Source: Actinosomnolentus pattersoniae (SeqCode) (GTDB lineage Bacteria; Actinomycetota; UBA4738). Taken from it: a stretch of 13,438 nucleotides of DNA. Both the position numbers and the translations under genes were made by a program. The notes beneath the pieces were generated by a model that did not search any database, had not been told where the DNA came from, and was given only the letters and a program-made list of their open reading frames with translations. Positions 5,387-12,266 of the stretch are shown here, piece after piece. How positions within the stretch are numbered: the stretch's first letter is position 1; every line of letters begins with the position of its first letter. The DNA is taken from the NCBI GenBank assembly GCA_013817655.1, contig JACDCJ010000024.1:1-13438 (forward strand). The letters run 5' to 3'.

Positions 5387-7882
5387 TCATCGAGCGACGG
5401 GCGGCGAGGCGGCGGATCTCTGGCGCCGAGACACGCGCCCGTAGAGCGTGGTTCGCTCGGCGGGCACGCGGCCGATCTCCCGGATCACTTCTTCGAAGTC
5501 TTCGGGCTCCTTGCGGATACCCCACTCGGCGCCGGCCATTCGGGAGATGGTCTCCTCCATGAGCGTCCCGCCGAAGTCGTTCGCGCCGCCTCTCAGGATC
5601 GCCTTGCAGTACTCCATGCCCATCTTGACCCACGAGACCTGCACGTTCGGGATGCGGCCGTCCAGGAGGATGCGAGCCACGGCGTGCATCCGGCGGTTCT
5701 CCTCCAGCGTCGCGCCGGCGCGCGCTTTGCCGGCCAGATAGATGGGCGAGTTTCGGTAGACGAACGGGAGCGGCACGAACTCGGTGAAGCCCCCGGTCTC
5801 CTCCTGAATTCGCGCCAGGCGCCGGATGTGGGCCACCCAGTGCGGCGGCGCGTCCACGTGTCCGTACATGATCGTCGACGAGCTGCGCAGGCCGAGCGAG
5901 TGAGCCGTCGTGACGATCTCCTCCCACGTATCCGCCGGCAACTTTCCCTTGGTGAGGACCCAGCGGACTTCGTCGTCCAGGATCTCCGCCGCCGTGCCGG
6001 GGATGCTTCCGAGGCCTCGATGCCGGGCTTCCACCAAGAACTCCCGGAAGGAGATCCCGAGACGCGAGGCGCCGTTCAGGACCTCCATCGGGCTGAACGC
6101 GTGGATGTGCATGCCGGGCGTCCGCCCCCTGATCGCGTCGAGGATCTTGAAATAGAAGTCTCCCGGCAGGCTCGGATGGAGCCCGCCCTGGATGCAGACC
6201 TCGGTCGCCCCGTACTCCCATGCTTCCGATGCCCGGTCGGCCACCTCTTCGAGCGAGAGCGTGTAGGACTCGGTGTCGATCTCCCGTTGAGCGAACGCAC
6301 AGAACCGACACCCCGTGTAGCACACGTTGGTGAAATTGATGTTCCGGTTGACCACGTAGGTCACCTCATCGCCCACCGCCTGGCGACGGAGGTCGTCGGC
6401 GACGCCGCAGAGCGCCTCCAGTGCCTCGCCCTCCGCCTGGAACAGCGCAAGCGCGTCCTCGTCGCTAAGAGGGCGTGCGGCGGACGCCTTCGAGAGGGCT
6501 CCCCGGATCTGCCCTTCAAGCCTTCGCGGTGCGATGGATGGTCGGACGTCCCAGGCCCGCGTCACGGAGATCGCGTCGAAGTCTCCGTACACGTCGACGG
6601 CGTCCTCTCGCAGGGCCCCGTTCCCCTTCGCGAAGGTGAGCGCCGTCGTCCTGGGCTTCCACAGGACCTCGGGGTCCTGCCATGGGATGGGCTCTGGTGA
6701 CCGACCCTGAACCGCCAGCCCGTCCTCGGCCGCCAACAGGCGAACCGGCTCCTGCATCTTCCCGGCGAGCCAGGGGTCTGGCCGGAGCGCGTACTCCGGA
6801 TAGATGGTGAGCCGCTCCCGCAGACGAAGGCCCCTCTCTGCCGTACGGCGCTCGAGGTCCTGGAGCGGCGGCCATGGAGCCTCCGGGTTGACATGGTCGG
6901 GCGTGACGGGGGAAACCCCTCCCCAGTCGTTGATGCCGGCATCGAGGAGCCGCGGGTAGCCGTCGTCGGAGAGGTTGGGAGGCGCCTGCACGTTCATGGA
7001 CGGCCCGAAGACCACCCGGGCCGTCGCCACGGCCGCCAGGAACTCCTCCTGCTGCGGTTCGGGGGAGTCTCGCATCGCCGTTCCCGGCTTCGCGCGGAAG
7101 TTCTGGATGATGACCTCCTGCACGTGGCGGTACAGGCGGTGCAGGCCGCGGATGGCCAGGAGCGATTCGGCCCGCTCTCGAAGCGTCTCGCCGATGCCGA
7201 CGAGGATGCCGGTCGTGAACGGTATGGAGAGCCGCCCGGCGTCCTCGATGGTGCGTAGCCTGATCGCGGGGGCCTTGTCCGGAGAGCCGAAGTGGACCCC
7301 GCCCTTGCGCGTAAGCCGTTCCGAGGAGGATTCGAGCATCAGGCCCATGGACGCGCTCACGTGCTTCAGCCTGGCCATGTCCTCCCAGCTCATTACGCCT
7401 GGGTTGAGGTGGGGAAGCAGACCGGTCTCCTCGATCACCCGGATCGCCACCGCGCGAAGGTATTCGAGCGTCGAGGAGAACCCCCGAGCCTCGAGCCACT
7501 CGCGCGCCGCCGGATAGCGCTCCTCCGGCTTGTCCCCGAGGGTGAAGAGGGCCTCCTTGCACTGTCGACGCCGCCCGGCCTCGGCGATGGTCACCACCTC
7601 CTCGGGGGTGAGGAACGGCTCCACGACCCTGGCGGGGGGCTTCGCGAAGGTGCAGTAGTGGCAGTGATCCCGGCACAGCATCGAGAGCGGGATGAAGACC
7701 TTTCGGGAGTAGGTGACCGTCCTACCGTGGCCTCGGTCCCGGGAAGCCGCGGCGATTGACAGCAGATCCTCGAGCGCCTCTCCCCGCGCCGCGAGCAGCG
7801 CCGTGACCTCCTCGACCGAGAGGGTCTTGCCGCCGCGGGCGCGCGCCAGCGCCCTGCGCATCTCATGGGACCGTTCGCTCAC
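5387..7882 (-). CDS. fbiC: FbiC, bifunctional Fo synthase (CofG-CofH fusion)
   Basis: An 831-residue enzyme that makes Fo (the deazaflavin core of F420) from 5-amino-6-ribitylaminouracil and tyrosine by two radical-SAM reactions. The N-terminal CofG half has CRDHCHYC (C70, C74, C77) after YSRKVFIPLS; the C-terminal CofH half has CYTGCRFC (C521, C525, C528) after VVNRNINFTN. Both are the CX3CX2C clusters of the family. HLNPGVMSWE, GILVGIGETL, IQNFRAKPGTAM, PDHVNPEAPW and GGTLMEETISRMAG are highly conserved in FbiC. Length and order match mycobacterial FbiC (about 856 residues). The frame is open upstream to 8032, but that would run through fbiA. I prefer GTG 7882, which lies just after a TTATCT -10-like box and before RRALARARGGKTL; ATG 7861 and ATG 7906 are alternatives. 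It is divergent from fbiA. Confidence 0.95.
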   Translation of the reverse strand: MSERSHEMRRALARARGGKTLSVEEVTALLAARGEALEDLLSIAAASRDRGHGRTVTYSRKVFIPLSMLCRDHCHYCTFAKPPARVVEPFLTPEEVVTIAEAGRRRQCKEALFTLGDKPEERYPAAREWLEARGFSSTLEYLRAVAIRVIEETGLLPHLNPGVMSWEDMARLKHVSASMGLMLESSSERLTRKGGVHFGSPDKAPAIRLRTIEDAGRLSIPFTTGILVGIGETLRERAESLLAIRGLHRLYRHVQEVIIQNFRAKPGTAMRDSPEPQQEEFLAAVATARVVFGPSMNVQAPPNLSDDGYPRLLDAGINDWGGVSPVTPDHVNPEAPWPPLQDLERRTAERGLRLRERLTIYPEYALRPDPWLAGKMQEPVRLLAAEDGLAVQGRSPEPIPWQDPEVLWKPRTTALTFAKGNGALREDAVDVYGDFDAISVTRAWDVRPSIAPRRLEGQIRGALSKASAARPLSDEDALALFQAEGEALEALCGVADDLRRQAVGDEVTYVVNRNINFTNVCYTGCRFCAFAQREIDTESYTLSLEEVADRASEAWEYGATEVCIQGGLHPSLPGDFYFKILDAIRGRTPGMHIHAFSPMEVLNGASRLGISFREFLVEARHRGLGSIPGTAAEILDDEVRWVLTKGKLPADTWEEIVTTAHSLGLRSSSTIMYGHVDAPPHWVAHIRRLARIQEETGGFTEFVPLPFVYRNSPIYLAGKARAGATLEENRRMHAVARILLDGRIPNVQVSWVKMGMEYCKAILRGGANDFGGTLMEETISRMAGAEWGIRKEPEDFEEVIREIGRVPAERTTLYGRVSRRQRSAASPPVAR

Positions 7883-7889
7883 GATGACA

Positions 7890-7895
7890 AGATAA
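7890..7895 (-). promoter_or_regulatory. Possible -10 box for leaderless fbiC
   Basis: TTATCT on the minus strand stands seven bases before GTG 7882, the spacing expected if transcription begins at or next to the start codon (leaderless mRNA, common in Actinobacteria). No -35 is visible. Only 18 bp separate the chosen fbiC and fbiA starts, so any divergent promoters must overlap each other or the coding regions. Confidence 0.3.
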
Positions 7896-7900
7896 CCCCC

Positions 7901-8854
7901 GTGCATGTTGCGGCCCTTGCGGGCGGCGTGGGGGCGGGGAAGTTCCTGAGGGGACTCGTGCGGGCGGTTCCCGCCGAGCGGGTCACGGTGGTGGTCAACA
8001 CCGGGGACGACATCCGCGTGCACGGGCTCCATGTCGCCCCCGACCTCGACTCGGTCACCTACTGGTTGGCGGGCGTGGCCGACCGCGATCGGGGGTGGGG
8101 CCGGTCCGGGGAGACCTTCCGGGCAACCGGAGAGCTTCGCGCACTCGGGGCCGCCGGCGCGTGGTTCGGCCTCGGGGACCTGGATCTAGCGACCCATCTG
8201 TTCCGGACCGGGCTGATCGACCAGGGCGCCACCCTTTCGGAGGCGACCGCCGCGATCGCTTCGCGCTTCGGCATCCTCGCCCGGGTCCTGCCGATGTCGG
8301 ACGAGACGGTCACGACTCGCCTGGGCGTCTTGGACGAGGCGGGAAGGCCGCTAGACCTGCACTTCCAGGAATACTGGGTGCGCAGAGGTGGGAGGGATCG
8401 CGTGAAGAACGTTCGTTTCGACGGAGCCGACCGGGCCCGGGCGGCTCCGGGGGTCCTCGAGAGCCTGGCCGGGGCGGACGCCGTCCTGTTCTGCCCGTCC
8501 AACCCGATCGCGTCGATCGGGCCCATCCTGGCGGTGCCCGGCGTCCGGGATGCCCTGGCCAGGCGCCGTACGAGCGTGGCCGGCGTGTCGCCGATCGTGG
8601 GCGGAGCGCCCCTTCGCGGGATGGCCGACCGGCTCCTCCCGGCGGCCGGAGTCGAGGTCTCCGCCGCCGGGGTCGCCGAACACTATGAGGGCTTACTGGG
8701 CGGGTGGGTGATCGACGAGCGGGACGCGGCCATGGCGGCACGTATTCGCGTGAGAGGCGTCCGAGTCGCGGTGACGGACTCCATCATGGTCGACGACGGG
8801 GCGGCCGAGCGGCTGGCGCGAGTGGCGCTCCGAGTGGCGGGTGCGCCGGCGTGA
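7901..8854 (+). CDS. fbiA: FbiA (CofD), phosphoenolpyruvate/2-phospholactate transferase to Fo
   Basis: A 317-residue CofD-family enzyme. It transfers the phospho-enolpyruvate (actinobacterial route) or phospholactate (archaeal route) moiety from its GDP-activated form to Fo, giving dehydro-F420-0 or F420-0. The N-terminal AGGVGAGKFLRGL is the nucleotide-binding loop. NTGDDIRVHGLHVAPDLDSV, the KNVRF segment, FCPSNPIASIGPIL and VAGVSPIVGGAPLRGMAD are family signatures. GTG 7901 gives MHVAALAGGVG, the usual CofD start right before the first strand. An ATG at 7865 is in frame but would add 12 residues inside fbiC. No clear ribosome site is seen. Its stop overlaps the fbiB start (GTGA), so FbiA and FbiB are coupled. 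Confidence 0.94.
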   Translation: MHVAALAGGVGAGKFLRGLVRAVPAERVTVVVNTGDDIRVHGLHVAPDLDSVTYWLAGVADRDRGWGRSGETFRATGELRALGAAGAWFGLGDLDLATHLFRTGLIDQGATLSEATAAIASRFGILARVLPMSDETVTTRLGVLDEAGRPLDLHFQEYWVRRGGRDRVKNVRFDGADRARAAPGVLESLAGADAVLFCPSNPIASIGPILAVPGVRDALARRRTSVAGVSPIVGGAPLRGMADRLLPAAGVEVSAAGVAEHYEGLLGGWVIDERDAAMAARIRVRGVRVAVTDSIMVDDGAAERLARVALRVAGAPA

Positions 8855-10206
8855 GCGGGGATCCCGCGTCCGACCGGGCAGACATCCGTTCTCCCTCCGG
8901 GAGATTTCGCATCGAGGTCATCCCGGTTCCGGGCGTGCCCGAGATCGTTCCCGGAGCCGACCTTCCGGCGATCATCTCAACGGCCCTTTCGAAGGCCGGC
9001 ATCGCGATGGCCGAAGGCGACGTGGTGGCGGTGACCCAGAAGGTCGTATCCAAGGCGGAAGGCCGGATCGTTCCGGAGCAACCGGACGGGAAGGCCGCCT
9101 GGGTCGCGCGCGAGTCCAAGCGCGTTCTCGCACGAAGAAGCGGGCTCGTCATCGCCGAGACGAAACATGGGTTCGTGTGCGCGAACGCGGGTGTGGACGC
9201 GTCGAACGTGGCCGAGGGGTTTCTCACCCTCCTTCCCGAGGACCCGGACGCGAGCGCCGAGCGGATCCGCACGGCCCTGGGCGAGGCGAGGGGCGTGGCC
9301 GTGAGCGTCGTCATCACGGACACGTTCGGACGCGCGTGGCGCCACGGGGTCGTGAACGTGGCCGTCGGCGTGGCCGGATTCCCCTCGCTCGTCGACCTCC
9401 GGGGCTCGCCCGACGCGACCGGACGAGCGCTGGAGGCAACGATCGTCGCCCTCGCCGACGAGGTCGCGGCCGCGAGCGGGCTCGTCATGGGCAAGTCGGA
9501 TGGTGTTCCCGTGGCGATCGTTAGGGGCGTCCGATCGCGGGGGAACCTCTCGCCCGCCGCGGCCCTTGTCCGCCGGGGCGAGGACGACCTCTTCCGGGAG
9601 TCCCCCCTGCAGGCCATCTCCAGCCGGCGCTCCGTTCGGTCCTTCCGGGCTTCTCCGATCGCCCGTGGAGCGGTGCTGGAGGCGGTCGCCGCAGCCTGCA
9701 CCGCCCCCGCCCCGCACCACACGCGCCCGTGGCTCTTCGTGGCTCTCGAGCCCGGGCCGGCCAGGCGACGGCTCCTGCGGGCGATGGCCGCTGCGTGGGT
9801 CGCGGACCTGAAGGGCGACGGCGTGGCGCAGACCGTGATCGAACGCCGACTCCGGAAATCGGATGCGCTGCTCGCGGAGGCGCCCCTCCTGGTCGTGCCG
9901 TGCATCCGGCTTCGCGGATCGCACCGATACGCCGACGGCGAGCGCTCCGCGGCCGAGCGGGAGATGTTCCTCCTGTCGGGGGGAGCGGCCATCCAGAACC
10001 TGATGCTCGCCCTGCACGCGCAGGGACTCGCCTCTTGCTGGGTGTCGTCCACCCTTTTCTGCAAGGAGGAGACGCGGGCCGTGCTCGGGCTGGAGGAAGA
10101 GTGGATCCCTCTGGGATCCGTGGCGGTTGGAACCCCGGCCGGCGGGCCACCTTCGCGGCCTCCGCTCGACGCCTCGGCCTTCCTCCGGTCTCCGGACGAA
10201 GCGTGA
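8851..10206 (+). CDS. fbiB: FbiB, F420:gamma-L-glutamyl ligase with nitroreductase-fold domain
   Basis: A 451-residue two-domain protein, the same length as mycobacterial FbiB (about 448). Residues about 14-245 are the CofE-type GTP-dependent ligase: VIPVPGVPEIVPGADL, GDVVAVTQKVVSKAEGR, VVITDTFGRAWRHGVVNVAVG and LRGSPDATGRAL. Residues about 250-445 are a flavin-binding nitroreductase-fold domain: ISSRRSVRSF, APAPHHTRPWLF, and SGGAAIQNLMLALHAQGLASCW. In mycobacteria the C-terminal domain reduces dehydro-F420-0 with FMNH2, and the two domains together give polyglutamylated F420. The presence of both domains supports the phosphoenolpyruvate route here. GTG 8851 overlaps the fbiA stop by four bases. 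Confidence 0.95.
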   Translation: MSGDPASDRADIRSPSGRFRIEVIPVPGVPEIVPGADLPAIISTALSKAGIAMAEGDVVAVTQKVVSKAEGRIVPEQPDGKAAWVARESKRVLARRSGLVIAETKHGFVCANAGVDASNVAEGFLTLLPEDPDASAERIRTALGEARGVAVSVVITDTFGRAWRHGVVNVAVGVAGFPSLVDLRGSPDATGRALEATIVALADEVAAASGLVMGKSDGVPVAIVRGVRSRGNLSPAAALVRRGEDDLFRESPLQAISSRRSVRSFRASPIARGAVLEAVAAACTAPAPHHTRPWLFVALEPGPARRRLLRAMAAAWVADLKGDGVAQTVIERRLRKSDALLAEAPLLVVPCIRLRGSHRYADGERSAAEREMFLLSGGAAIQNLMLALHAQGLASCWVSSTLFCKEETRAVLGLEEEWIPLGSVAVGTPAGGPPSRPPLDASAFLRSPDEA

Positions 10207-10240
10207 TCCGGCACCGATCGCGCGCTCCGCTGGGAACGTG

Positions 10241-10840
10241 ATGGCGGACGAACCCCAGACCACGGCGCTGGCGGGGCTGGTGCTGTGCGGCGGGCGAAGC
10301 GTGCGCATGGGCGAGGAGAAGGCCCTCCTGGATGCCGCGGGCGAGCCTCTCGTGATCCGGGTCGCCCGGCGTCTCGCGAGCGTGGCGGACCCGGTCATGC
10401 TCGCGCCCGGCCGGATCGGACGGCTCGGTGACCTGGGCTTCCCGGAGGTGTCCGACGAGGTCCCGGCGGCGGGGCCGCTCGCGGCGATTGTGGCCGGCAT
10501 CTCGGCGTCCCCGCACCCCACGGTGGCCGTCGTGGCCGTGGACATGCCGGACGCGAGCCCGGAGGTCTTTGCGCTTCTCGCTCGCCTTCGCCTGGGCGAG
10601 GACGCCGTCGTGCCGGTCACGCCAACGGGTCCGCAACCTCTGCACGCCCTCTACGCACGCAGCGCCCTTCCCCACTTTCGGGCTGCCGTCGCGTCCGGCC
10701 GTCTCCGGGTCGGGGACGCGCTCTCGGCGCTTCGCGTCCGCTTGGTCACGGACGTCGAGTGGGGGGTCGCCGACCCCAGCGGCCGGTTCGCGGTCAACCT
10801 CAACACTCCCCACGACGTTCACAGCTGGGGCGCCGGGTGA
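10241..10840 (+). CDS. mobA: MobA-type molybdenum cofactor guanylyltransferase-like protein
   Basis: A 199-residue nucleotidyltransferase. LCGGRSVRMGEEKALL (residues 15-30) is the GG-x-S-x-RMG-xx-K loop of MobA/CoxI-type enzymes. D101 in VDMPD is the usual metal-binding aspartate, PQPLHALYARSALP is the conserved middle segment, and NLNTPHDV (186-193) is the MobA C-terminal motif. MobA joins GMP from GTP to molybdopterin. The start is ATG 10241 with GGGA just upstream; GTG 10238 directly precedes it. The gene begins 34 bases after fbiB in the same direction, so it is probably co-transcribed with the F420 genes. CofC/FbiD, the missing F420 enzyme, is also a guanylyltransferase of MobA-like fold, but this protein carries MobA motifs. 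The substrate is therefore uncertain; the family call is firm. Confidence 0.85.
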   Translation: MADEPQTTALAGLVLCGGRSVRMGEEKALLDAAGEPLVIRVARRLASVADPVMLAPGRIGRLGDLGFPEVSDEVPAAGPLAAIVAGISASPHPTVAVVAVDMPDASPEVFALLARLRLGEDAVVPVTPTGPQPLHALYARSALPHFRAAVASGRLRVGDALSALRVRLVTDVEWGVADPSGRFAVNLNTPHDVHSWGAG

Positions 10841-10856
10841 TGCGACGCCCCACGGA

Positions 10857-10862
10857 TATAGT
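10857..10862 (+). promoter_or_regulatory. Possible -10 box before the small membrane protein gene
   Basis: TATAGT (5 of 6 to TATAAT) in an otherwise GC-rich gap, 17 bases after the mobA-like stop. It would place a start site about 25 bases before ATG 10894. No convincing -35 is seen at 16-18 bases. It suggests that the membrane protein gene can be transcribed apart from the F420 operon. Confidence 0.35.
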
Positions 10863-10893
10863 CGCGCGAACCGGAATCACGAAGGAGGCGGCG

Positions 10894-11262
10894 ATGAGCG
10901 AGCAGGCGGATCCACGGCGGCCGGCGGATGGCGCAACACCCCCGAACGGGGAGGGGCCGCTCGTCGGCGGCGTCGTCCTCAAGACGTCACGCTTCAGCCG
11001 GGAGTTCATCGCCACGATGATCGCCCTCGCGAGCGCAGCCTTCGGAGTGGTGGCCGCCCTGGCCTGGAACAGCGCCATCACCCAGCTGTTCTTGAAGCTC
11101 TTCCCGAACGAGAGCGAGCGAATCGGTGCGCTGTTCCTGTACGCGCTGGTAGTCACGCTGATCGGCGTCCTGGTGATCGTCCTGCTCGGTCGCGTAGCCA
11201 CCCGCATCAACGCGGAGCCGGTCGAGTTCAAGTATCCGGGGCTCCCGAAGACCACCGGCTGA
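10894..11262 (+). CDS. Small two-helix membrane protein, DUF5654-like
   Basis: A 122-residue protein. A hydrophilic N-terminus of about 40 residues precedes two membrane helices, FIATMIALASAAFGVVAALA and ALFLYALVVTLIGVLVIVLL, and a short polar tail follows. The pattern SREFIATMIALASAAFGVVAALAW with a charged hairpin (FPNESER) matches what I recall of DUF5654, a small membrane family of unknown function. ATG 10894 has AAGGAGG with five bases of spacing, a strong ribosome site. It lies 53 bases after the mobA-like gene. No catalytic motif is visible; a link with F420 is not supported beyond proximity. Confidence 0.8.
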   Translation: MSEQADPRRPADGATPPNGEGPLVGGVVLKTSRFSREFIATMIALASAAFGVVAALAWNSAITQLFLKLFPNESERIGALFLYALVVTLIGVLVIVLLGRVATRINAEPVEFKYPGLPKTTG

Positions 11263-11301
11263 TCACCTGCGGCGCCGCCCGGACCAGCAGAGCGCATCTT
11301 G

Positions 11302-11307
11302 TAGAGT
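11302..11307 (+). promoter_or_regulatory. Possible -10 box before the DUF3105 gene
   Basis: TAGAGT fits TAnnnT and lies in the 97-bp gap before ATG 11360, giving a leader of about 45 bases. No good -35 is present. Weak support. Confidence 0.25.
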
Positions 11308-11359
11308 CGGACGACCGGGGCACCGAGGATCGCAACCGGATCGCCCTTCACGAGGACCG

Positions 11360-12259
11360 ATGGCCAAGAAGAAGACGAACAGAAGAAAGTCGGCCGCACC
11401 CACGCGTCAGGTGGTGACGGTTCCCGCGGGGAAAGCCTCCACCAAACGCCCGCCGGGATCCTCGCGCGCTCCCCGCGGAGCGTCCTCCGCCGCGACCGCC
11501 GCCTCGCCGTCGGCGGAGAAGGTCGCGGAGGGCCAGAACCGTCAGGCCCGCAAGGAGGAGGCCCGGCGGCACCGCGAGGCTATACGCCGGCAGATGGCAC
11601 GGCGACGGATCTACCGGCGGGTCGCCGTCGTGGGCGGGTCCGTCCTGGTGGTGGTGGCGCTAGGATTCCTGGTCTCTCGGACGGGTGGCGGCGAGCTGAC
11701 CGGCGAGCAACAGAGCCTGCTGGATCGTGCCGATCAGGCCGCCACGGCCGCGGGCTGCGACCAGGTCCAGACCATCGCCGCCTTCGATCCCGCGGATCAG
11801 GACCAAACCCACGTGGGAGGCCCGAACGGCCCGCCCACCATGCCTCCGTTCTCGAGCTACCCATCGACCCCACCCGCCTCCGGCCCCCACGGCGGCGGCA
11901 CACTGCCGGCGAACATCTACGACTCTCCGCCGCCCATGGATCAGGCGTTGCACTCGCTGGAGCACGGGGCGGCCATCGTGTGGTATTCCCCGGACGCCTC
12001 CGCCGACGAGCTCGCGGAGATCCAGACCTTCTTCCGCGAGAACCAGGACCACGTCATCGTCGCGCCGTACAACTACCCGGACCAGGGGGCGCAGGGCACC
12101 CTTCCGTCCGGCAAGAGGATGGCGCTCGCCAGCTGGCACCACGTTCGCTTCTGCGAGAACGTGAGCCTCCCGGTGGCCTTCGCCTTCGCCCGCAACTACG
12201 CGACCGCGGAGTACTCGGACTACAGGGGCGACGCGCCGGAGGCCGGGCTCCCGATCTGA
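11360..12259 (+). CDS. DUF3105 membrane-anchored protein
   Basis: A 299-residue protein. Residues 1-87 are very rich in Lys, Arg, Ala and Ser and should stay in the cytoplasm. A single membrane helix follows (about 88-106, VAVVGGSVLVVVALGFLV), and the remainder is extracytoplasmic. The C-terminal domain has the DUF3105 signatures: YPSTPPASGPH (167-177), HSLEHGAAIVWY (198-209) and WHHVRFCENV near 259. C133 and C265 may pair. The conserved His, Glu and Pro residues suggest metal binding, but the family function is unknown to me. The domain is common in Actinobacteria and Chloroflexi. GAGG stands seven bases before ATG 11360. It ends 7 bp from the converging sulfatase with no room for a separate terminator. 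Confidence 0.85.
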   Translation: MAKKKTNRRKSAAPTRQVVTVPAGKASTKRPPGSSRAPRGASSAATAASPSAEKVAEGQNRQARKEEARRHREAIRRQMARRRIYRRVAVVGGSVLVVVALGFLVSRTGGGELTGEQQSLLDRADQAATAAGCDQVQTIAAFDPADQDQTHVGGPNGPPTMPPFSSYPSTPPASGPHGGGTLPANIYDSPPPMDQALHSLEHGAAIVWYSPDASADELAEIQTFFRENQDHVIVAPYNYPDQGAQGTLPSGKRMALASWHHVRFCENVSLPVAFAFARNYATAEYSDYRGDAPEAGLPI

Positions 12260-12266
12260 CCCTCGC

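Noticed and set aside
5349..5389. Tiny frame starting at the ATG that overlaps the fbiC stop
   Set aside because: Only 13 codons, no ribosome site, and it falls on the palindrome pair.
7883..8032. N-terminal extension of fbiC up to 8032
   Set aside because: It would lie on top of the conserved start of fbiA, and the extra residues do not resemble FbiC.
8977..10620. 547-codon minus-strand frame across fbiB and the mobA-like gene
   Set aside because: Crosses two well-supported genes, low-complexity Arg/Gly/Ser composition, no motif.
9521..10822. 433-codon minus-strand frame over the same genes
   Set aside because: Same reason: antisense shadow of fbiB and the mobA-like gene.
11269..11278. 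GCGGCGCCGC palindrome after the small membrane protein gene as a terminator
   Set aside because: No loop is possible without breaking the stem and no T-run follows; expected by chance in GC-rich DNA.
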